DNA of 53,230 nucleotides, from positions 1 to 53,230 of the forward strand of contig LRSR01012853.1 in assembly GCA_001579985.1 (NCBI GenBank). Reading direction: 5' to 3'. The stretch comes from Hypsibius dujardini. Lineage: Eukaryota; Tardigrada; Eutardigrada; Parachela; Hypsibiidae. This document shows positions 12,337 through 23,220 of this stretch, in pieces. How positions within the stretch are numbered: position 1 is the stretch's first letter; each line of letters opens with the position of its first letter. A program made the translations under genes and the position numbers. The notes under the pieces are model-generated. The model saw only the letters and a list, made by a program, of their open reading frames with translations, ran no database searches and had not been told where the DNA came from.

Positions 12337-13680
12337 GGCAGCAACCGAGATGGAAGTCGTTTCCTAGCCGCGGGGAATATTCTGCAATATAGCAAAACAA
12401 CGCCTCTTCGAAGTACCCAATTCTCAAGCACACGCATGAATTTTACTTACAATGATTTTATCCAATTTCCTCATCAGGAAATCAGCTCGAAATCCAACTC
12501 TAGGCGATACATTTCCAACAAACAGAACAAGCGGTGACACACGATAAACAGTCGTTGCTCGATTGATTGATTAGCAGAACCAAAAAACGGAAACTTATGT
12601 CAAACCTCCCGACGATTTCTCGCGCAATCGTTCGCAACAAAATATGTCAAATCTCAGGCCAACTAAAGGACCCCATCAAAACAACACAGATATTCACGAA
12701 GAGATGTCAGCAGATGTATCAGTTTTTTTTAAAATGGAAACATCAAAACATTCAACTCAAAGATTGGGGGATTATTTAATATCATCCATCTAGCTCTTTC
12801 CCCCATACAGACTCTCCATACAGGAAATGAAGATATTCAGCCTTATCCGAAGGCAAATAAATAGAGGAAATGGTAATGAAATACGGGCAGCCCGTAGAGA
12901 GATATGGAAGGAATGGAATCACACTCCAGAAAAGAAAACACATGCTGTAGAGTCAGCACTCCACTTTTCTGTATATTATTGACACAGTGACGGAAACTGT
13001 GACCTGCACGCCACACCATAAAGCTGAAAAGTTTCGTGGCGGGTTCCATAGCACAAAACATAATGACGTAATATCCGCTCGAATGTAACGGAACATTCAT
13101 TCTCGACTAATGTTGTTGTTCTTTCATAAAAACACTTTGTTCGCTAACCTAGACGGCCAATTCCTTAATCCAAACGATTCAGTTTTTGTTTCAGCTATAA
13201 GATTCCCGAATTACGTTTGCTTGTTCGTTTGGCCAATCATTCTAATTTTGTGTTATAATCAGCAGTTCCTTCTCTCAAGGTTGCACTGTATCCTTTTAAC
13301 CATACGCAATGAAATTTCGCAACGTCTTCCAAAACTTCCGCAAAACGAAGTTCGTTCCTATTTCGATATTTCCTATGATCGATGATCCCATCTCTTGTAT
13401 TCACCTTTCTGAATTCCAGAATCAGAATTGTTTATCAAGATTTTAATGCAGCTTTCGAGACGATTTCCAATGGAAAGAAATTTTACTTTGGATTAATTAT
13501 CGAACTGGAAGTTTATTTTAGCATTGAATCAATCAATCAACTCGTTGAGCTCCACGACGGCGATCACTAGCAGCGGATTCGTTAACGAAATCCTCCATTT
13601 GACTCCCGTGATTAAGTTACATTTTTTCCTGCATTTATCACTCGTAATCTGCGCAGGGAAAAATTGACTGATAGCGTGCA
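12337..13680. other. Divergent intergenic region between USP32 and DCAF1
   Basis: This 1.3-kb gap must contain the promoters of both genes, which start on opposite strands at 12336 and 13681. I see no clear TATA box. TTGATTGATTGA runs occur near 12560 and 13530. A minus-strand open frame at 12843-13100 (85 codons) has no recognisable domain and is not called. The exact start codons of both flanking genes are inferred from alignment and frame. Confidence 0.5.
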
Positions 13681-16132
13681 ATGGAGGACCACAATGGGGA
13701 GAATTTCAACGACATCGTCGGGGAGAGCGATTCATCCGATAGCGAAGAAACCGACTCGGAGCACGAATATAACCCGGACGACGGTGCGGCCGCTGCCGCG
13801 GACGAGGATGATGATGAACTAGCTGTGAATCCCATAGGGGCGATTGTCGGGCCGGGCGACAATGAAAATGTCCGGCGAGCAGTCCGTCAGTCCAGAAGAT
13901 TTCACTCGCTGGGTGAAACCTACCGGAAAGACGCCGAGACGTTACTGGAAGCCTTCCGTGTGGGTGTGCTAGCTCGGCAGAAGAGCGCTGAAACGACTGA
14001 GACCTTTAAAAAGTAAGGAGGATTGAGTTGGAACGTGATTGGTAGAATTGCTCCTGTTTATAGTTGCTTGATTGATCGGTTGATGGCAAAGTGTATTAAA
14101 CGTGCGGATCAGCGGTTGATTGGCTTGATTTTGTCGTGCCGTGTGTTTTGCTTATTGCATTCGATTGATTATTTGATTATACTATTTAGACTGGCTTTAC
14201 TCCTGCAAGAAGCGTTTGAAGAGAATTTGGGCCTGCACCAGGATCCCGCTGTAGAGATTTTGACATCGCGCGTGGCGGATAGCCCGAAAATTCACTTCCT
14301 GTTGGAGAAATTGAAGAAGGTTGTAGAGGCCGCAGCGGAAGAGAACGACGATCTTATTAAGCGGGTAAGATTTTTTTTACCTTTTTGGAATGTTTTGTTT
14401 TCGACCTAGATTTGATGTCCGATTGAAAATAACAGCTGCAGTTGATGCATGTGCTTATGGTCAAACAACTAGCAGCAAGAGAAAACTGAATTTTCAGCAA
14501 CTAGGCAATGAATGAATGAATGAATCGATCAATCAATCAATCAATCAATCAATTGATCGAATTGGTTTCATCTTGTACCTTATTGTTGTTATGTCCCAGC
14601 TTTGCACGACCTATCTATGCGAGAGCGAGAACGATCCGGATCTGCAGTACTACACGGCCGTCATCCTCTACTGCGTGGTGCAGGGCTTTTCCGCCGGCTC
14701 GCAGAACGATGCGGAATACATGCAGGTCTTCTTCAAGAACGACGACGTTTTTATGCCATTCCTTCATTTCATCGCCGTGGATCCCGCACCGAGTCCGACT
14801 ATCCGCGTACCGACGAGGAATGCCCAAGAGATTCGGTCGCTGCTATGCGGGCTCTACGGCACCTGCTTCGAGCGCGTTGTGATTGACGAGTTTCGGGGAA
14901 AATTGGCGACCGTTAAAAATGTGGTAAGTCAATCAATCAATCTATCAATCATTTCATTGATTGATTAACACACTGATTGTGATAACTCCTAACTGTTAAT
15001 CCGAATTGACCACTTGATCAGTCGAGAATTGATGGAGCAATTCAACTCATAAGTGGGTTGGAATCCGTTGGTAGATTTGAGGGTTGTTTAAACTCTGCTT
15101 TAAAGTGAACCGAAAACCGTGTTTTCTTATTTTTAAACGAAATGAGATTTAATTTAATGAATTTAATTTAAAATCACCTGCCTGTTCACATGTTTTTAAA
15201 TTTTAATTCCGGTTTGGTTTGAACAACTAATGCCGAAAAATGAATTTTTATCTTAAATTCAATTCAATTAATTCATAGCTAACTTTTAATAACGTGCTGT
15301 ATTTGAATTTCAGTATGAAACAGAATTTTCTTTAAATCAGAATATCGGATTAAATTAATCAGAATATCGGATTAAATTAATCAGAATATCGGATTTAATT
15401 AATCAGAATATCGGATTTAATTAATCAGAATATTGGATTTAAATACAGAATTCTGATTTATATATAGTTCTGTAGCGATTATTTGAATCGTTTACCAATC
15501 ATGTCGTCGGGTTTGTCACACGACGAGTTTTTCTCCAGGTCGCCGGGATCTTTGCGAAATTGCGCGCATTCCTCAGCGCCTTTCACCCAGTGGTCGCTTC
15601 CCCCGAGACCCACGACGAACCCGCCCCGTCCACTTCCTCCCCGTCCGGTTTTCGCGCCCCACCTGTCGTTGCTCAGCCGCGATCCAGTATGAAACGCCGC
15701 TTGGAACGGAACAAAAGCCAACTGGAAAGCAGCAGCGAGACGGTAACACCCAAGCGGAAGAAGCAGAAGTCAATGCATGCCGTCAGTACGCAGCCGCCGC
15801 CTCAGCTGACGTTCGACGAGACATCGTCCTGCTCGTCGTGGGCTGAATACGAACGTCTTCAGATGGGCGAGGTGGCGCAGAATTTTCGTGTCCTGCCTAT
15901 GGATCAGAATCTGGAGGTGCGATTAATGCTGGACTTTCTCGTCGGGCTCGCCACGCTGGAGGAGTTTGTGCAGCAGTTTTACGAGTTGGATGCGCTCAGT
16001 TTGTGCTACGAGTTTTTGGACCTGCGGAAAAGGCTCAACGTCAGGATCCTTGGCCAGGTTGTCCATGTATGTCTGAAGATGTGTTCCACTAAGCAGACAG
16101 ATAAGCAAATAAGGAAGTAGGCGGCAGCAGGC

Positions 16133-16173
<41 letters not shown>

Positions 16174-19100
16174 TACAGACAGACCGACAGACCGACAGAC
16201 CGGTGGCTTAACATGTTTTGGATTACAGTTCTTAGCCAATCTTCTATTCAGCGTGAGATTTGTCAACAAATTCCTGGAATCTCCCTACCGACTCACGCAG
16301 CTCATCAAGATCCCTTACCCGTCCATACCGTCGGTTTTCGTAGTGAAAGTCCTGAAGAACATCGTAATGTCTTCCGAATACGCGTTGGAAACGGTACGCG
16401 TTTAAATGGGCTTTTACCGATGTCTTCTCTTTGTATTGTGGTCCCGAGAGGAGAAATTATCTATTTGTCTAAAATTACTTCAGATCGTCAAATATTCGGA
16501 TCTCGTTCAAGGCGCCACGTCATTCATGGTGGAGGGAGGCCTGAAATCCGGCTACGAATCGCCGCGAAAATGGGCCTCGCGCTTCTTCACTGAATCCCTG
16601 CAGTATCGCATATTCATGGAGGCCTTTGATGATGCGACGGTGGACGGTTTGCGAACACTATTGAACACGGTTGGCCACCCTTGTGCCTAGCATCTTTGAC
16701 AGTTTTTTTAGCGATTTTGATTAAATGTTTGTTTCGCAGCTCGGACTGTATGAGTACTTCTGGGAAGATAAACGCGAACTGGAGCGTAATCTTTACACCA
16801 ACGAGCAGCTGTTGTCTGCTTCGGAAGCCTTGACCAATGTTTTTCAAGCCTTGACATGCTACTTCACCACGGACATGGTGATTAAGGCGGAATGGTTTCG
16901 ACAGGATCTAGTGAAGCGAGCTCGAGAATCGGGCAAGGAGCCGGTGTCTGAGGCGCGTTTTCCCCGCATCCCTTTAACAAAGGTAAGCGTTTCTCTGGTT
17001 CGATTCCTGTCAGGCAGTTGTAGCGTCTGTCTGCGTTTGTCTGGTTCGATTCCTGTCAAGCAGTTTGTAGCGTCTGTCTGCGGTGTGCTTTCTGTTTGTG
17101 TCTCACTATCTTCTTGATGTTTTGCCTCTGCCTGTCGGATCTCTAGCGGACCACTCTTGTCGTGAATTTGTCCCCCAGCATAATCTTTTTCTGTGACTCG
17201 GGATTTCTTGTAGGCTGTCAGGCTGGAAAAAGAGGAACTGGAAAACTTGCGAGAGTACATGCTGACCAGTGTTCCGCTGTGCCGTGCGACGCGTGATCGT
17301 GTCGCACGCTTTTGCGACATGGAGGGCGTTCAACGACTTTTCCAAATCATGGAAGTCGAAACGGACAGTTGGATCACTTTTCGGGAACTTTCCGTCCATC
17401 CGTTCCATAAAATGTCACTCGAGGTGTTGGAGAAGTGTGTGCTCTCGAGGAAGGGTCAAGACGCCATACTGAAGTACAAAACTTCGGATAAGAGCTATCC
17501 GTTCACCGGAATCGGGTACGCCGTGTCGCATAATACATCTGGTCTGTCTCTCTGCCTGTGGGTCTGTCTGTGGGTCTGTCTGCCCGTAAGTCTGTCTGTC
17601 TGTCTGTCTGTTTTTCTCTCTCTCAATTTTTCTCTTTTCTGTCTTGTCTGTCTTGTCCAGTCTGTCTATCTGATCTTCTGCCAGTTGTCTTGAGTGATTT
17701 ATTTTTTAAGTTCGAATAAATTGACATTTCCTTTTCTTCTTTTTAGACTGGTTCTGAAGTTGGCGGTGAAAAGTGAAGTGGCGGATGTTCAGAAGCTGGC
17801 ACTGCATGTGGTTGCCAACTCCGTTTATGGACTACGAACTGGGGTGAGCGTGCTGCCCGGAAACCTATCGATCCATCTTCAATCTCCTTCCGGAAATAGT
17901 AGGTAATTTCATAGTTTGCTTGTTATCCGTAGCGCACGCAGGAGGAAGTTGAACTTCCGAATCTCCACAAGAAAGGCAGCCTGCGACCCTTCTCGAACGA
18001 TCCCCGGCACTTCGAGTTTGTCGTCAACGCCCTCCGCCAGCAGCGCGGCATCAACTCCATGCTGCGGGTGCTGAATGACGCGGAAGACGCAGACCTGGAG
18101 GCGTTGCGTGCGCTCGCCTGCAAGGTCCTGACCGGAATGGCGCGCTCTGCTCCCTGCAAGCAAATCCTGCGGGAACTTAGCTTCTTTCGCACGGGCGAAC
18201 TTCAAGGTATACACGTCAATTAGATTTGAAATTGAACAGCGTGTTTCCCACAAGAATTCAAGTAATTTTTTCCCCCGTTTTCATTCAGTGATTACTAGAA
18301 ACTAATAGCGAAACCAAATCTGAATTAAAAAATTATAATAAAATTGTAAAAAAGTAATTAGAATTATTTTAATTTTGTTTCTAGCTTTAATTAGAATAGA
18401 AAATAAAAAAGATTAAATCAAATCAGATTTTTTATTCGTTTATGAAAAAATTTATTTCATAATTTTTCTAATTTAGTGGTTTTGCAGTTTAAATTTAGCT
18501 TAAATTTAGACTTCATTTCTACTAATTCCTAATTCTGATTTAGTTTAATTTTCTTTCAGTTTTATTTTCAGTTTCGTATTTTACTTCCTTTAGTTTTGAT
18601 GAGAGAAAGAAGCCTGGATTTGCACGGCGACTACGTCAAGTTCGAGAAGTACAGCACTGAATTGCTGGAAATTGTCTTCGACACCAAGCTCAAACTCCCC
18701 ATCCCGGTGAATCTGGCGGACCACGTGGTGAAGCAGGATATTCTCCGTAGAACTCGCATCAACTTCGCCTCTCAGGAGATTGATCTCCTCCTTCTGGCGC
18801 ACTTAGAGAGCCGCGACCTCACCAACACTGCCAGCTGCCTGGTCGACGAGGTCGGCCTTAAGCGACAAGCTCAAACGCCCAGTAGTCCGCAACAGAATGG
18901 CAGGAAAACACGCCTTTCTATCAGCCCCGGCATCATGAAATCACCGCCGTCGTCGACGTCTTCGACATCCAAGCATCATGGCGGCTTCAAGGTAAAGCTC
19001 TTCATTTACATTGCAGTTTTAATTAAAGTAGCCGAAATAGCCTTTTTATTGATTATATGCCAAAACCAAAACCAAAAGTGATATATTTTTATTTCATTTA

Positions 19101-20578
19101 AAATACGTTTTTGATCCCTTTTTGCTTCATATAATTACAAAAATGCAATCGTCCTGTTGATTGATAGTTAACTACAAACACACCAAATACAATCTGTTTA
19201 CGGCTTAGAAAATTTACATATTTCCCTGAGGGATGCTTTGATCGTCTTGACTAATTATAACACGGAAGGAGTAAAAACATGTGTCTTAAGCAAGTCTCCC
19301 AGACTTGGCCATTGGGATTGGCACACTGTGTTATGGTAAATTTGGAAGGCCGAGATGTGCAGAAAAAGGTACAAAAAATGTGTCTTAACCAAGTCTCCCA
19401 GACTTGGCTATTGGGATTGGCACACTGTGTTATGGTAAATTTGGAAGGCCGAGATGTGCAGAAAAAGGTACAGAAAATGTGTCTTAACCAAGTTTCCCAG
19501 ACTTGGCCATTGAGATTGGCACACTGTGTTATGGTAAATTTGGAAGGCCGAGATGTGCAGATTTGGCCCGTTCTTATTAGTTTTTGTTTCGTAATTAATT
19601 TATCTTGATTTAGGATTTTTTTAATTAGATTGATAATATATTGCTTTTAGCATCACCGTCGTCATAGATATATATTATTATGGTAAACGTTGTGTGAGCT
19701 AAAACTTGAAGAATCATTTGTAGATTATATTTAAATTCACTTAGGTGCCGCATCCTCGATCGGTTGTTGCGCCGCCGCTCACCGCTGCCGCGGTCTCACC
19801 GAAAAACTTCATCCTCGACGCGACCGACGCTCCCGCCACCGTCAACGGCCTCCCCAACCTCGTCGGCATCGTAGCGAATAATTTCCGCTCGCAACACGCC
19901 GAGTGCGAACACCCCATTGCGCTGTGTCCGCCGTTTTCGCTGAAGAAGTCACACCGCTGTCCTGCGCCGAGCCGGATCGGGAAACCGCCCGCCGACATCT
20001 TCTTGCGGTTGGACGCGCGCCAGGGACGCCCGGACAACTCCGCGACCGGTTGGGGACGCCGGCTCGACCGGAGTCATATCTTCAGCCGGTTCAAGCCGAT
20101 TGGAAATATCGAGTTCCCCGCATCGGATCCGGAGGCGTTTGATCCGAATGACGGCATGCTCTCGGCGGCCTTCCTCGGTCCCCTGCAGAAGGACGTGGTG
20201 ATGGGCGGCCGGGACGGCTGCATTGTGGTGTATAACCAGGCCAATTTGGTCAAGCCTACGCATCACCGGCCGTGCCACGAGTACTGTGAGACGTATCACT
20301 TGGCGGCGTTACCGCGACGGACGGATCTGTTTTTGAGTTGCTGCACGGAGTCCAGCAGTTTGTGGCGGTTCCCCGAGGACCGGCGGTGTGCGTTGATACG
20401 GCACTATGAGAACACCCATTACATGGACATGCCGCATTGGCATAACAATATTGCCCTGGGCGTGCAAATTGAGGAAGCTTTTGTACGTTTTTTTGGGTTA
20501 TATGGCAGACGAAAAACAAGAGGGAGGCAAGAAGGTCAAAACGAGTAGGCAGACAAACAGAAAGACAGGCAGACAGAA

Positions 20579-20620
<42 letters not shown>

Positions 20621-22420
20621 CTACAGCTTAAACAGCAAACAGGCAATAGGTAAATGGACAAACAGATAGTCAGCCAGCCAGACAGACAGACAGACAGAGA
20701 GACAAACACACAGTTATGGGAAACCGACAATGTTACAGTATGCGGACCCATGGATAGGCTAAATTAACATTGGCAAGACAGACACTTCGCATTTGGAGAC
20801 TCAATTGAGCGATCCATTTTAATTCTTCTTTTACGCTCGCTAGATCATAGATTTGGAAACAGGTGATCGCACTGTTACGTTCCACGACGAACTCCTTCAG
20901 GGCCGGTACGCCCGCAACCGACCAAGTTTTCACCCGGCTGACGATATCGTCACGCACGACGGCCTACTCTTTGACGTGAAGACTGGCCGGTTGATCCACA
21001 AATTCGACCAATTTGAGCGCCACACATCCAACGGCTCCTTCCACCCGAGCGGAAATGAAATCATCATTGACTCTGAAGTGGTGAGTTGTTTGGGCAGTGC
21101 ATTAGCAATTTTGGTAGCTCATGTCTTGAATTGATATCTGGTGTCCTCTTTGTGTAGTGGGATTTGAGGAACTTCAAGCTGCTGAAATCGGTGTCTGCGT
21201 TCCATCAGTGTCAGTTGAAGTTTAACGCGTCTGGTGATGTGGTGTACGCCATTCACTACCCGGAGGATGTGGATGAGATTGAACAGATGACCACCGACTT
21301 CCCCGGCTCCTTTACGACTGTTGATTCGTTCAACTATAACACCATTTGTAAGTATATTACCAAGAAGCGATTTCATGATTTGGAGTAGAGCTGTAGAAGG
21401 GATTGTGGTAGGCAGGTTGATTGATAGACTGATTGCTTGATTGGTTCATTTTACAAATTTCGTTCTACGACCTGAGACGTTCACGATGCTAGTACGAAGC
21501 AATTGGTTCGGCTGTTTCGAATTCTGAAGATGCGCCTAGAGTATCGCACTTATTTAATTACTGCAATTTGTTTTCTTCCCGAAACCGTAGTTGGAATGGA
21601 CCTCAAGAGGCGATTTAACGCCATGGCTCTCGACTCCATCGACAACCTGATCTGCCTGGCTGAGCCGTACAACGAGACATTCTGCACCTATGGTCGGCTC
21701 TTGCAGATCGGCGTGGAAAAGAGCGAGCTCGAGGTGGAGGAAGAGGAGGAAGACGATGAGGAAGACTACAGCTCCGACGACGACGACGACGATGATGTCA
21801 CCGGCTTTTTCGACGAAGACGAATATGACGGTGTGACTTCCTTCTGTCTTTATATCTACTTGCTGGTCGATCTGCTTTCTAATTATTTCTCTGTCAGTCT
21901 TCCTGTCTCTCTATCTGTCTCTCTATCATATGCCCTGTCAGTCTGCCTGTGTTTTTGTGAGTCTGTCAGTCAGTCTGTCTATGTCTGTGTGTCTCTCGCC
22001 TTCTGTCAGTCTGGTCTGCCTGTCTGTCTGTTAGTCAGTCTGTCTATGTCTGTGTGTCTCTCGCCCTCTGTCAGTCTGGTCTGCCTGTCTGTCTGTCAGT
22101 CAGTCTGTCTATGTCTGTGTGTCTCTCGCCCTCTGTCAGTCTGGTCTGCCTGTCTGTCTGCCCGTTCATTTGCGTTTCCCTCCTAGACTGCCTCCTCAAT
22201 ACTCAAACTTATCCTTCAACTTTTAGACAATGAAGAGGAAGTGATGGATGACTGGTGGGACCCGAATGATGGCGACGAAGTGGCTGAACTCGATGGCGCA
22301 GAAGAGGAGGGCAGCGCCTCGGACGATTGGACGGAGGACGAAAACGCCGGCGACGATGACGGCGATGATGATGAAGGAGATAGTGATAATTTTTACGAAC
22401 TTGGCGACATCAACAATTAA
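13681..22420 (+). CDS. DCAF1: DCAF1 (VprBP/mahjong), CRL4 substrate receptor, 16 exons, 1561 aa
   Basis: Exons: 13681-14012, 14190-14364, 14600-14923, 15476-16066, 16229-16393, 16484-16669, 16740-16982, 17214-17515, 17747-17843, 17933-18206, 18594-18991, 19745-20482, 20844-21080, 21158-21347, 21591-21830, 22227-22420; phases agree throughout. DCAF1 is the substrate receptor of the CUL4-DDB1 ubiquitin ligase. Features in order: acidic N-terminus, armadillo-like helical region, a LisH motif (about residue 975, LLLLAHLESRDLTNTASCL), the family signature around HAECEHPIALCPPFSLKKSH, a WD40 domain (RSHIFSRFKPIG onwards) and an acidic tail of mostly Asp/Glu. One DDB1-binding WDxR motif is intact (WDLRNFK); the other reads FDVK. 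The length is close to the human protein (about 1507 aa). The donor after exon 6 (GTTGGC) is weak. The start is the first in-frame ATG of the acidic exon and is less certain than the rest. Confidence 0.93.
15335..15443 (+). repeat. 22-bp tandem repeat, 5 copies (DCAF1 intron 3)
   Basis: Unit AATCAGAATATCGGATTAAA plus TT, five copies at 22-base spacing starting at 15335, 15357, 15379, 15401 and 15423. It ends about 30 bases before the acceptor of exon 4. Confidence 0.9.
16127..16203 (+). repeat. CAGA array (DCAF1 intron 4)
   Basis: Nearly perfect CAGA units directly ahead of exon 5, in the sense orientation of the gene. Confidence 0.9.
16993..17090 (+). repeat. 46-bp duplicated unit (DCAF1 intron 7)
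   Basis: Two copies of a unit containing CTGGTTCGATTCCTGTCA and TAGCGTCTGTCTGCG, directly after the exon 7 donor. It resembles a tRNA T-loop by chance only. Confidence 0.75.
17540..17665 (+). repeat. CTGT array (DCAF1 intron 8)
   Basis: Degenerate CTGT units in the sense orientation of the gene. It is complementary to the CAGA array in intron 4. Confidence 0.85.
19272..19563 (+). repeat. 99-bp minisatellite, about 2.9 copies (DCAF1 intron 11)
   Basis: Three copies spaced exactly 99 bases apart (ATG at 19279, 19378 and 19477), almost identical. The period is 33 codons and the plus strand is open through all copies, encoding a repeat that begins MCLNQVSQTW and ends LEGRDVQKKVQK. It lies about 180 bases before exon 12. 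No splice sites put it into the DCAF1 frame. Confidence 0.93.
20545..20705 (+). repeat. CAGA array (DCAF1 intron 12)
   Basis: About ten perfect CAGA units with degenerate flanks, in the sense orientation. Confidence 0.9.
21890..22170 (+). repeat. CTGT array with 65-bp higher-order repeat (DCAF1 intron 15)
   Basis: CTGT-derived sequence in which a 65-bp unit containing CTATGTCTGTGTGTCTCTCG recurs three times (marker CTATG at 21979, 22044 and 22109). It is complementary to the CAGA array in intron 12. Confidence 0.9.
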
Positions 22421-23220
22421 ACTATAGTTAAAAACTTTTCCTTTGCGAACAAGGTAGAAAATTTTTCTTTCCCCTGCCTTGTCTTCCGTCTGGTATTGGA
22501 TTGAAGACTTATATATACCGTAGGCATGTTCCTCCTCCTATGGTTGAAAGTTCTTACATGGCGGTTTTTCAGTGTAACCACATTTTCCACGTTACACACC
22601 GGTTTGTCAACTCATACTCTCCGTATATGAATTTATATGGAGTAAATTCCTGGAAAAAACGCACTGTACTTTTCGCGGTCGACTCAACTCTATCTCTCGA
22701 TGAAAACCCGCACTGAAATATCTGATTGGTTGATACAAGTTCAGGCGGAGCCACATTCGCAATTCGACCAATTCTAAACTACGATGAGATGAAGCGGTCC
22801 AATTACGACACGTTATTCACGTCACCACGCCCGCTGGGTGGGGCAACTAGGTCACGCTGCACGCCGCGCATGCGATCATCGAACGCAGAGAGCGGAACAG
22901 ATGCAGACACACCGCGAGGCATAGAAAGTTTCTCCATCATCTCGAATTTGTGTGGAGATTTCTCTCGCATTAGAACTTGAATGCCTTGAGATTTTCACGT
23001 GGATTCCAGCTGAGGTCCACGAACTTTATTTGTCTTTGACCTGTCAGAAATTCCTTTTATCCTTTCTCTCCTAAAAAGTCATTTATTTCTGTTTATCATC
23101 TATGCCGCAAGTGACGAATTTTCCCCTTCGCCCCATCGCTTGATTTACTGATTCGCGCGCCCATCGGGGACATTTTTCTCCGCCCAATCAAGAAATCAAT
23201 CAACCCTGGCAACGCTCAAC
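22421..23220. other. Intergenic region between DCAF1 and RBBP6
   Basis: This 800-base gap between two plus-strand genes must hold the DCAF1 3' end and the RBBP6 promoter. Short open frames occur on both strands, but none has a recognisable domain. An ATCAATCA run is at about 23190, just before the RBBP6 start. Confidence 0.5.

Noticed and set aside
12843-13100. 85-codon minus-strand frame in the USP32-DCAF1 divergent region
   Set aside because: No recognisable domain, and an ATG-started frame of this length is expected by chance.
16993-17090. Possible tRNA genes, from GGTTCGATTCC resembling a T-loop
   Set aside because: No A box, acceptor stem or anticodon arm is found at the right distance; the string is part of a 46-bp intronic duplication.
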